From NCBI GenBank assembly GCA_019323355.1, contig JAHWHI010000012.1:1-5468 (forward strand): a stretch of DNA of 5,468 nt, given 5' to 3'. Every line of letters begins with the position of its first letter. The stretch's first letter is position 1. Positions 1 to 5,468 of this stretch are shown piece after piece. This stretch comes from Candidatus Woesearchaeota archaeon (GTDB taxonomy: Archaea; Nanobdellota; Nanobdellia; Woesearchaeales; WJKV01). The position numbers and the translations under genes are program-made. Below the pieces are notes generated by a model. The model did not search any database. It was not told where the DNA came from and saw nothing but the letters and a program-made list of their open reading frames with translations.

Positions 1-1169
1 ATATTGGGGCGTGGAGGGAACCTAAGCTCGCAGAGCTTAACCGCAAAGCATTCATCTCTGCAGTAGATGCAGTTATCAATGAAAAAGTCGACTTTGTCCT
101 TATCTCAGGAGATTTGTTCAACACATCGCTTCCATCATTCGACAGCCTTAAAGAGACAGTAGCAAAACTCAAGCAACTGGCAGACCTGAGCATTCCAGTC
201 TATATTATCGCAGGTTCTCATGATTTTTCTCCGTCTGGGAAGACAATGCTGGATGTGCTTGAGCATGCAGGCCTCTGCATTAATGTTGCAAGAGGAGAGG
301 ATGCTGGCGGGAAATTGCGATTGAAGATAACAGTTGATCAAAAGACAGGCGCAAAGATTACAGGCATGATAGGGAAAAAAGGGATGTTGGAGAAAGAGTT
401 CTACGAGCTTCTGGACAGGGAAAATTTAGAAAACGAGGACGGATTCAAGATATTCATGCTTCATACAGCACTGACAGAACTCAAGCCAGCAGAGATGGAG
501 AAGATGGACTCAGCACCAATATCACTTCTTCCAAAAGGCTTTGATTACTATGCAGCAGGCCACGTTCATGTCCAAGACATCAAAAGTTTTCCAGATTACA
601 AGAATGTTGTATACCCCGGCCCTTTGTTCCCGAACAATTTCGCAGAGCTTGAGAAAGGAATGGGAAGTTTCTGTATCTATGAAGATGGAAAAATAGAATT
701 GAAGACATTATACCTTGCAAAAACATTCTTGCTGGAGATAGATTGCGAAGCAAAAACACCAGACAAGGTAAACAGTGAGATTGAAGAGACAATCAAGGGC
801 AAGGATTTCACAGATACAATAATCCTGATGCGTTTGTCAGGCAAGCTTTCTTCAGGAAGACCTTCTGACATTGGCTTCAAAAATCTGATAACAAAGATGA
901 ATGAGCAAGGAGCTTACTTTGTGATGAAGAACACTTCTAAATTAACAGCCCCAGAGTTTGAGGAAGTCCAGATACAGACCTCGAACATTGACGAAATTGA
1001 AGAAAAAATAATTCAAGAGAATCTCGGGCAGTTCCGAATAGATAAAGTTGAGAAGGAAACAATATTGTCAATCATGAACCTTCTCAACAAGGAAAAAGAT
1101 GAAGGCGAGACAAACCGAGATTTTGAAGAGAGAGTTAGGAGGGATATTGACGAGCATCTAGAATTATGA
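1..1169 (+). CDS. mre11: Mre11/SbcD-family DNA double-strand-break repair nuclease (5' end cut by window edge)
   Basis: This is a calcineurin-like metallophosphoesterase of the Mre11/SbcD family, which with Rad50 trims and processes DNA ends during double-strand-break repair. The frame is open from base 3 (388 visible residues, stop TGA at 1167-1169). The visible protein begins IGAWREPKLAELN; the first two bases, AT, fit the end of the His codon of the N-terminal DxH metal motif, so only about ten residues are probably missing. Phosphoesterase motifs follow in order: SGDLF (GD at visible residues 36-37), GSHD (71-74, where Asn is usual), the LHT histidine (154) and AAGHVHV (His 187 and 189). 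VYPGP comes next, as in known Mre11 proteins. The remaining ~180 residues, Lys/Glu-rich at the end, match the capping and Rad50-binding part in position only. The TTG at 114 lies inside the GDLF motif and is not the start. No rad50 follows, because the next gene is convergent; a partner could lie upstream. The family call is firm, but Rad50 partnership is inferred. Confidence 0.88.
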   Translation, partial: IGAWREPKLAELNRKAFISAVDAVINEKVDFVLISGDLFNTSLPSFDSLKETVAKLKQLADLSIPVYIIAGSHDFSPSGKTMLDVLEHAGLCINVARGEDAGGKLRLKITVDQKTGAKITGMIGKKGMLEKEFYELLDRENLENEDGFKIFMLHTALTELKPAEMEKMDSAPISLLPKGFDYYAAGHVHVQDIKSFPDYKNVVYPGPLFPNNFAELEKGMGSFCIYEDGKIELKTLYLAKTFLLEIDCEAKTPDKVNSEIEETIKGKDFTDTIILMRLSGKLSSGRPSDIGFKNLITKMNEQGAYFVMKNTSKLTAPEFEEVQIQTSNIDEIEEKIIQENLGQFRIDKVEKETILSIMNLLNKEKDEGETNRDFEERVRRDIDEHLEL

Positions 1170-1178
1170 CTTTTCTTA

Positions 1179-2546
1179 TTATTTGAGCAATTTCTTTAGT
1201 ATCTTGGTGACTTCTGCTGGATTTGCCTTGCCTTTGCTCTTTCTCATCACACTGCCGACAATAAAATTAAGAGCTTTCTCCTCTCCTTTTGCATAATCTT
1301 CGACAGCCTTTGGGTTTTCCTTTATTGCTTCTTTGCACCATTTCTCTAGGTCTTTTGTCTCTGTAACCTGCATTAGGTCGTGCGCTTCTACATATTTCTT
1401 TGGAGAGAATGGCTTTTCGATCAGCATCTCCATCAGCTTTTGACCGGTCTTGTCAGTTATCTTATTATCTTCAATAAGCTTCAGCAGTTCAACAAGATAC
1501 CTTTCATCAAGTTTGACTTCAGATAAAGTTTTCTCATTATAATTGAGAACACGCAATAATTCACGCCTCAGCCATTTCGCTGCAAGGATCGGGTCGATCT
1601 CCTCAGAGACTTTCTCGAATAGATGCGCCAGCTCGACCTCTGCACTGATTATAGTTGCATCATCAACAGGAATCCCTTGTTTGGTGAACTTCTCTATCTT
1701 TGCTTCTGGCCGCTCAGGTAGGTCTGACGCAATATTGTTGATATAATCATCATCAAGCTCTATCACAGGAAGGTCTGGCTCTGGGATGAACATATACTGG
1801 GAGACAGTCTCTTTTTTCCTCATATGTTTTGTAACCCCTTTATCATCAACCCAAGCCCGTGTCTCCATAGCAGTTGGTTTTTCTTCCTGCTGTCTTTCTA
1901 TTTCGTATTCAATCGCAGCAATGATGCTTTTAATTGAGTTTACATTCTTTATCTCAGCGCGGATGAATTTAGGACCTATAGAAACATTCACATCAGATTT
2001 GATTCCAGCCTCTGCATCAATCGCATTTACATAACCTAAAGTCCGCAGCATGCTTTTCAACCAATCACGCACCTGGTCAGGCGATGTGAAATCTGGTTTT
2101 GTTACAATCTCAATCAATGGATATCCGCACCGGTTATAGTCAACTTTTCCTGTATCTGGATCATAACGTGCAGGATCCTCTTCAAGATGCACTTCTTCTA
2201 TGCCAATGCCAAGATACTCTCCCTCAACACCGACAGGATGTGAGTATGCCCCAGAAATAGTTTTTTGATATCCGTTTGGCAGATCTGGATAGGAATAATG
2301 TTTTCTCTGGAAAAGTAAGCGATTATTGATCTTGCATCCTAGCATCAGGCCGCAGGCAACAATCTTTTTCACAGCCTCTTCATTCGGCAGCATCGGCTTG
2401 TTTCCTGGCTGGCCAGTGCAGACTGGACATATTTTTGTATTAGGTTTCTCTCCGCCAATATCACAGTCACAGAACAATTTCTTTTTTGACTCGTTCATCT
2501 TGAGATAACCGTGTATCTCGAGTCCGATCTTGACTTCAACTGCCAT
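1179..2546 (-). CDS. gatB: Asp-tRNA(Asn)/Glu-tRNA(Gln) amidotransferase subunit B
   Basis: GatB is the tRNA-binding, kinase-like subunit of GatCAB, which activates the side chain of mischarged Asp-tRNA(Asn) or Glu-tRNA(Gln) and amidates it with ammonia made by GatA. From ATG 2546 the protein has 455 residues, a normal GatB length. Visible signatures, in order: IGLEIH near the N-terminus, a four-Cys zinc site (FCDC then CPVC, about residues 26-43), KHYSYPDLPNGYQ, HLEEDPARYDP, DYNRCGYPLIEIVT, then IPEPDLP at about 254-260. The C-terminal helical/YqeY-like tRNA-binding domain is complete (KALNFIVGSVMRKSKGKANP). Cradle and tail domains are therefore intact. The stretch before PEPDLP reads MRKKETVSQYMF, unlike the usual MRSKEEAHDYRYF. 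ATG 2546 is chosen over TTG 2555 because a TATA box sits 19 nt before the ATG, which fits a leaderless mRNA. gatA and gatC are not in the window. Identity is near certain; the tRNA served is not decidable here. Confidence 0.95.
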   Translation of the reverse strand: MAVEVKIGLEIHGYLKMNESKKKLFCDCDIGGEKPNTKICPVCTGQPGNKPMLPNEEAVKKIVACGLMLGCKINNRLLFQRKHYSYPDLPNGYQKTISGAYSHPVGVEGEYLGIGIEEVHLEEDPARYDPDTGKVDYNRCGYPLIEIVTKPDFTSPDQVRDWLKSMLRTLGYVNAIDAEAGIKSDVNVSIGPKFIRAEIKNVNSIKSIIAAIEYEIERQQEEKPTAMETRAWVDDKGVTKHMRKKETVSQYMFIPEPDLPVIELDDDYINNIASDLPERPEAKIEKFTKQGIPVDDATIISAEVELAHLFEKVSEEIDPILAAKWLRRELLRVLNYNEKTLSEVKLDERYLVELLKLIEDNKITDKTGQKLMEMLIEKPFSPKKYVEAHDLMQVTETKDLEKWCKEAIKENPKAVEDYAKGEEKALNFIVGSVMRKSKGKANPAEVTKILKKLLK

Positions 2547-2565
2547 GTATGCCAAAAATAATTCC

Positions 2566-2575
2566 TATTTTATAA
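2566..2575 (-). promoter_or_regulatory. Archaeal TATA box of gatB
   Basis: On the minus strand the element reads TTATAAAATA, lying in the 37 nt gap between the lipid kinase stop and the gatB ATG. Nineteen bases separate it from ATG 2546, so an archaeal initiation site about 25 nt from the box centre would fall at or next to the start codon. No Shine-Dalgarno sequence is present. This predicts a leaderless gatB transcript independent of the upstream genes. The asnS promoter has the same geometry, which strengthens the call. It is inferred from sequence only. Confidence 0.72.
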
Positions 2576-2583
2576 GGGTTTCT

Positions 2584-3219
2584 CTAAATTGCAAGAAGCA
2601 GGGTCATTACCAAACCAGCAATCACAGGAATAAGAATATTATCATCTAGATAGTATCTGTCAAGGTCAACAAGCTCAACAAACATTGCTATCAATGTCGA
2701 GACAAAAGCAATCCAGAAAGGAACAAAAAGCATAGCGCCAAGGGTCGCACCGATTATCCCTGCGATAGTTCCTTCTAAGAATTTCTTTTTATGCAGCTTT
2801 GTCTTCATCTTGCCGAAAGGCCCGAAAAGATTAGTGAAAGAATCTCCGATCGCAAGAATCATTATGGATGCAAGAGCTATATTTGTCTCAAAAAAGAATA
2901 GTGCTATAAAACATCCCACAAACAATAGCAAGGGACCTCTTCCAGGATGTACCTTTCTATGCTCCTTCCGCTCAAAATAGGTAAGGAATGTCTCGATAAC
3001 AGGCAGTTTGTATCTTCTGCATAAAAGACTCAATATTATACCAAGGATAATGATTGTACCAAGCAAGGGGATGATTACATCTTTTGTCAATAAAACAGTG
3101 AGAATGATCACAGCAAGCCCTGCGCAGAGATGAAATACAGCTCTTCTGAACTCTAGAGCATAGTCAATCTGAGAAACAGTCTGTTTCTTTTCTCCTCTTT
3201 TTTTTGCTTTCTTTGCCAT
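2584..3219 (-). CDS. SEC59/Dgk1-like CTP-dependent lipid (polyprenol/diacylglycerol-type) kinase, membrane protein
   Basis: The product is a 211-residue integral membrane protein of the SEC59/Dgk1/phytol kinase group (COG0170-like), whose members phosphorylate dolichol, diacylglycerol or phytol using CTP. It starts with a Lys-rich cytosolic tail (KKAKKRGEKK), then RRAVFH at 25-30, about six to seven hydrophobic segments (roughly 31-45, 47-67, 96-112, 114-124, 149-165, 167-183, 195-211), a basic loop FERKEHRKVHPGRG at 82-95, the AIGDS signature (GD at 125-126), KKKFLEG at 144-150, and DDNILIPVIAG at 192-202. The GD, K..EG and DNxxxP elements are the family hallmarks I recognise. The start ATG follows the asnS stop by 2 nt with no promoter or clear ribosome binding site between, so it is probably co-transcribed and perhaps translationally coupled. 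In archaea a polyprenol or archaeal lipid precursor is the likely substrate, but that is inference; the exact substrate cannot be read from sequence. A cytidylyltransferase-like role is the main alternative. Confidence 0.8.
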   Translation of the reverse strand: MAKKAKKRGEKKQTVSQIDYALEFRRAVFHLCAGLAVIILTVLLTKDVIIPLLGTIIILGIILSLLCRRYKLPVIETFLTYFERKEHRKVHPGRGPLLLFVGCFIALFFFETNIALASIMILAIGDSFTNLFGPFGKMKTKLHKKKFLEGTIAGIIGATLGAMLFVPFWIAFVSTLIAMFVELVDLDRYYLDDNILIPVIAGLVMTLLLAI

Positions 3220-3221
3220 TT

Positions 3222-4526
3222 TTATGGGCTTTTTCTCAGCATTGTTCTTGGAAATGCGATTGCATCTTTAATGTTTTCTAATCCGCATATCCATGAAACC
3301 ACACGTTCGACACCAACACCATACCCCGAATGAGGCACACTGCCGTATTTTCTTAGATCAAAGTACCATTCATAATTATTGGGGTCTTCTCCGATAGCTT
3401 TCAGCCGTTTGATCATATCTTCTACATCTGTGCTCCTTTGTGAGCCGCCGACAATCTCACAGTAACCTTCTGGTGCGATCATGTCAAAGCATAAAGCTGT
3501 TCCCGGATCCGTGGGATCCTCTGGTTTGTAGAATGCCATTGTTTCTACAGGATAATGCGTGACAACAATCGGAACCTTGAAATGATCTGCAAGCTTTGCT
3601 TCTTCTATTGTCCTCAGATCTTTTCCCCACTCAACATTCATATTATACTTTTCTTTCAGTATCTTCAATGCTTCTTTGTATTTGATTGTGGGATACTCTG
3701 CTTCAGCATAATTTTCAAGTATCTTTAGATCCCGTTTCAGCAGTTCGAGTTCTTTCTTATTATGCTTCAGGACTTCTTTGATTATAAATCTTATCTCCTC
3801 TTTTGCAATTTCAGTAACTTCTTTCAGCTCCATCCATGCAGCTTCCATCTCAGCCATCCAGAACTCTGTAAGATGTCGTGATGTTTTTGATTTTTCAGCT
3901 CTGAATGTCGGAGAAACATCGTATACTTTTCCAAGTGCAAAGATCGCAGCTTCTGCATAAAGCTGCCATGTTTGTGCAAGAAATGTAGAATCTCCAAAAT
4001 AATCAACTTTGAATACTGTAGCGCCTCCTTCACTCTGTGTTGGCTGGAATATCGGAGGATCAAATTCAATATATCCTCTCTCTCTGAAGAACTTATGGAT
4101 AGCGCCAACTACAGTGGAACGGATCTTCATGACAGCGACCAATTTCCTGCTTCGTATCCAGAGGTGACGCTTGTCAAGCAGAAACTCAGGACTCTGGTCC
4201 TTTGATATTGGAAAAGTGTCGCAAGGACCTACAACTTCAAAATCCTCAACAGATACTTCATAACCAGTAGGTGCTCGCTTGTCTTCTTTGATTGTTCCAA
4301 ATATTTTCATAGAAGCTTCAATCTGCAGTTTGTCTGCACTCTCAAATTTCTCATCTCCTACCTTTGCTTTCTCAATAACACACTGTATGATGTTTGTCTC
4401 ATCACGAAGAACAATAAATTTGATCTTGGAGCTCCCTCTCTCACGATACACCCAACCTCGTATCGCAACAGACCCTTCTCCTTTGTCCATTGCTTCTTGG
4501 ATAGAAATGAATTCTTTCTCTGCCAT
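3222..4526 (-). CDS. asnS: Asparaginyl-tRNA synthetase (class IIb, archaeal type)
   Basis: AsnRS attaches asparagine to tRNA(Asn) using ATP in the cytoplasm. The 434-residue protein is full length for the archaeal enzyme. An OB-fold anticodon-binding domain occupies about residues 1-105 (VAIRGWVYRERGSSKIKFIVLRD region is its core). The class II catalytic domain follows: motif 1 around 146-158 (FFRERGYIEFDPP), SEGGATVFKVDYF at 165-177, QLYAEAAIF at 188-196, motif 2 at 208-231 (FRAEKSKTSRHLTEFW), APEGYCEIVGGSQR at 351-364, and motif 3 ending GVGVERVVSWICG with FPRT at 425-428. QLYxEAAIF and the motif 2 to 3 text resemble Pyrococcus AsnRS, whereas archaeal AspRS typically has QSPQLYKQ, so AsnRS is preferred. 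An AspRS-related paralogue is the alternative. The ATG at 4526 lies 20 nt from a TATA box. aspS lies 42 nt upstream, and the lipid kinase starts 2 nt downstream. Confidence 0.93.
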   Translation of the reverse strand: MAEKEFISIQEAMDKGEGSVAIRGWVYRERGSSKIKFIVLRDETNIIQCVIEKAKVGDEKFESADKLQIEASMKIFGTIKEDKRAPTGYEVSVEDFEVVGPCDTFPISKDQSPEFLLDKRHLWIRSRKLVAVMKIRSTVVGAIHKFFRERGYIEFDPPIFQPTQSEGGATVFKVDYFGDSTFLAQTWQLYAEAAIFALGKVYDVSPTFRAEKSKTSRHLTEFWMAEMEAAWMELKEVTEIAKEEIRFIIKEVLKHNKKELELLKRDLKILENYAEAEYPTIKYKEALKILKEKYNMNVEWGKDLRTIEEAKLADHFKVPIVVTHYPVETMAFYKPEDPTDPGTALCFDMIAPEGYCEIVGGSQRSTDVEDMIKRLKAIGEDPNNYEWYFDLRKYGSVPHSGYGVGVERVVSWICGLENIKDAIAFPRTMLRKSP

Positions 4527-4546
4527 GAAGGATTGGATCGGATTCT

Positions 4547-4556
4547 TATTTATAAA
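4547..4556 (-). promoter_or_regulatory. Archaeal TATA box of asnS
   Basis: The minus strand reads TTTATAAATA in the 42 nt gap between aspS and asnS. Twenty bases separate it from ATG 4526, placing the expected transcription start at about the first base of the ORF. No Shine-Dalgarno sequence is seen in the gap. This suggests leaderless transcription of asnS together with the lipid kinase gene, separate from or in addition to read-through from aspS. Confidence 0.75.
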
Positions 4557-4568
4557 ACTTACTCAGAA

Positions 4569-5468
4569 TTATTTTTTCTTCTTGGCAAGGTTAAGCTTAA
4601 GATTAAGTTCATCCAGATGTTCGTCTGCGATCGGGCTTGGGCATCCGTCCATTGGACACTGTGCAGCCCTGTTCTTAGGGAACGCAATTACATCTCTTAT
4701 ATCCTGGAAGCCAAGCATCAAGGCTATCAATCTGTCATAGCCTATGGCGAAACCCGCGTGTGGCGGCGCGCCGTACTTGAAAGCTTCGAGCAGGAAGCCG
4801 AATTTCTGTTCTGCATCTTTTTTCTTCAACCCTATAATATCAAACGCTTTTGCCTGCAGTTCAGGATCATGGTTCCTGACACTTCCAGATCCAAGCTCTA
4901 TTCCGTTCAGCACAAGATCATAAAGATCTCCAAGAACTTTTCCAGGATCCTTGTCAAGATAGGGTATTGATTCTTTCTTTGGCATGCTGAATATATGGTG
5001 CATAGGGCTCCATCTGTCATTTTCAGCATCCCATTCAAACAATGGATAATCAACAATCCAGACAAAATTGAATTCTTTAGGATCATAAAGCTTAAGCTCT
5101 TCTCCGAACTTCAATCTGATACGTGCTAGAACATCGTTTGCCACGCTTGCTTTGTCAGCAACAAACAATAATGAGGTTCCTGGTTTTGCATTTGCTTTCT
5201 TTAAAATCTTGTCAAGAACTTTCTCTCCAAAAAATTTCACGATTGAACTTTCAGGACCTTCCTTTGTAATTCTCATCCATGAGAGGCCTTTTGCGCCGAA
5301 CTGCTGTGCAAACGTGGTAAGTTCGTCCACTTGCTTCCTTGACAGTTCGACAGGAACGCAGAGGCATTTCACAATGCCTTTGTTCTCGATCGCACCTTTG
5401 AATATTCCATAATCACTTTCCTTTGCTTCTTCAGAGATGTCGAACAGCTCCAGCCCGAAACGCAGTTC
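4569..5468 (-). CDS. aspS: Aspartyl-tRNA synthetase, bacterial type with GAD insertion (5' end outside window)
   Basis: AspRS charges tRNA(Asp), and in some organisms also tRNA(Asn), with aspartate. The frame is open to the right edge: 299 visible residues, stop TAA at 4569-4571. The visible part starts ELRFGLELFDI, a conserved stretch of bacterial AspRS just before the GAD insertion domain, so roughly the first half (anticodon-binding OB fold, motifs 1 and 2) is missing. The GAD domain spans about 20-130 (VPVELSRKQVDELTTFAQQF, GAKGLSWMRI, SLLFVADK). Catalytic elements follow: FNFVWIVDYPLFEWD at 133-147, MHHIFSMPK, NGIELGSGSVRNHD at 188-201, KYGAPPHAGFAIGYDR at 231-246 and IRDVIAFPK at 257-265, then a bacterial-style tail and a basic AKKKK end. 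Archaeal/eukaryotic AspRS lacks the GAD insertion, so this gene is of bacterial type. GTG 5372 is internal, not a start. Whether it discriminates Asp from Asn tRNA cannot be told from this part. Confidence 0.93.
   Translation of the reverse strand, partial: ELRFGLELFDISEEAKESDYGIFKGAIENKGIVKCLCVPVELSRKQVDELTTFAQQFGAKGLSWMRITKEGPESSIVKFFGEKVLDKILKKANAKPGTSLLFVADKASVANDVLARIRLKFGEELKLYDPKEFNFVWIVDYPLFEWDAENDRWSPMHHIFSMPKKESIPYLDKDPGKVLGDLYDLVLNGIELGSGSVRNHDPELQAKAFDIIGLKKKDAEQKFGFLLEAFKYGAPPHAGFAIGYDRLIALMLGFQDIRDVIAFPKNRAAQCPMDGCPSPIADEHLDELNLKLNLAKKKK

Noticed and set aside
114..116. TTG at 114 as the start of the mre11 gene.
   Set aside because: It encodes the Leu of the GDLF metal-binding motif, and the upstream in-frame sequence is clearly part of the protein.
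1170..1198. T-rich run after mre11 as a dedicated terminator.
   Set aside because: It overlaps the Lys-rich end of gatB, where AAA/AAG codons alone explain the bases; it is mentioned in the junction finding but not listed as a feature.
2547..2555. TTG at 2555 as the gatB start, adding three residues.
   Set aside because: It lies only 10 nt from the TATA box, upstream of the expected transcript start. The downstream ATG gives a natural N-terminus just before the conserved IGLEIH.
3504..3520. Two GGATCC copies close together inside asnS, resembling a short direct repeat.
   Set aside because: They encode the EDPTDPG segment, which is conserved in archaeal AsnRS (EDPNDP in Pyrococcus as I recall), so they reflect coding rather than a repeat element.
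4279..4740. A 153-codon plus-strand ORF antisense to asnS and aspS.
   Set aside because: It is antisense to the conserved OB-fold and C-terminal motifs of the two synthetases, with no plausible promoter or motif of its own.
4497..4970. A 157-codon plus-strand ORF across the asnS start and the aspS 3' end.
   Set aside because: It spans the asnS promoter and lies antisense to two clearly conserved synthetases. The translation shows no recognisable domain, so it is a shadow frame.
5370..5372. GTG at 5372 as the start of aspS.
   Set aside because: The frame continues open to the window edge and encodes the conserved LRFGLEL segment upstream, so the codon is internal.

Overview
The window looks like a piece of an archaeal chromosome, possibly from a small-genome DPANN-type lineage (Woesearchaeales-like is a guess from overall protein flavour). 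Three things support Archaea. The Mre11-family protein is of archaeal style. The asparaginyl-tRNA synthetase closely resembles the archaeal (Pyrococcus-type) enzyme. Two reverse-strand genes have textbook TATA boxes 19-20 nt before their ATG, with no Shine-Dalgarno sequence, which is the layout of leaderless archaeal transcripts. Base composition is moderately AT-rich and coding density is very high; the longest non-coding stretch is about 42 nt.

Layout: positions 1-1169 (+) hold nearly all of an Mre11/SbcD-type nuclease gene, cut at its 5' end by the window edge. It converges on gatB with only 9 nt between the two stop codons. Everything from 1179 to the right edge is on the minus strand. 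In transcription order it is aspS (bacterial-type AspRS, 5' end outside the window), asnS (AsnRS), a SEC59/Dgk1-like CTP-dependent lipid kinase, and gatB (amidotransferase subunit B).

The minus-strand genes are mostly about charging tRNA with Asp/Asn and, through GatB, converting mischarged Asp-tRNA(Asn) or Glu-tRNA(Gln). asnS and the lipid kinase are almost certainly co-transcribed (2 nt gap). asnS and gatB each have their own promoter. The lipid kinase is a membrane enzyme with no obvious link to translation and seems to share only the promoter.

The window is ordinary housekeeping DNA. I found no mobile element, CRISPR array, RNA gene or undescribed system. The points worth a second look are the bacterial-type AspRS beside an archaeal-type AsnRS, the presence of GatB although a direct AsnRS exists, a Ser in place of the metal-binding Asn of Mre11 (GSHD for GNHD), and a divergent motif in GatB.
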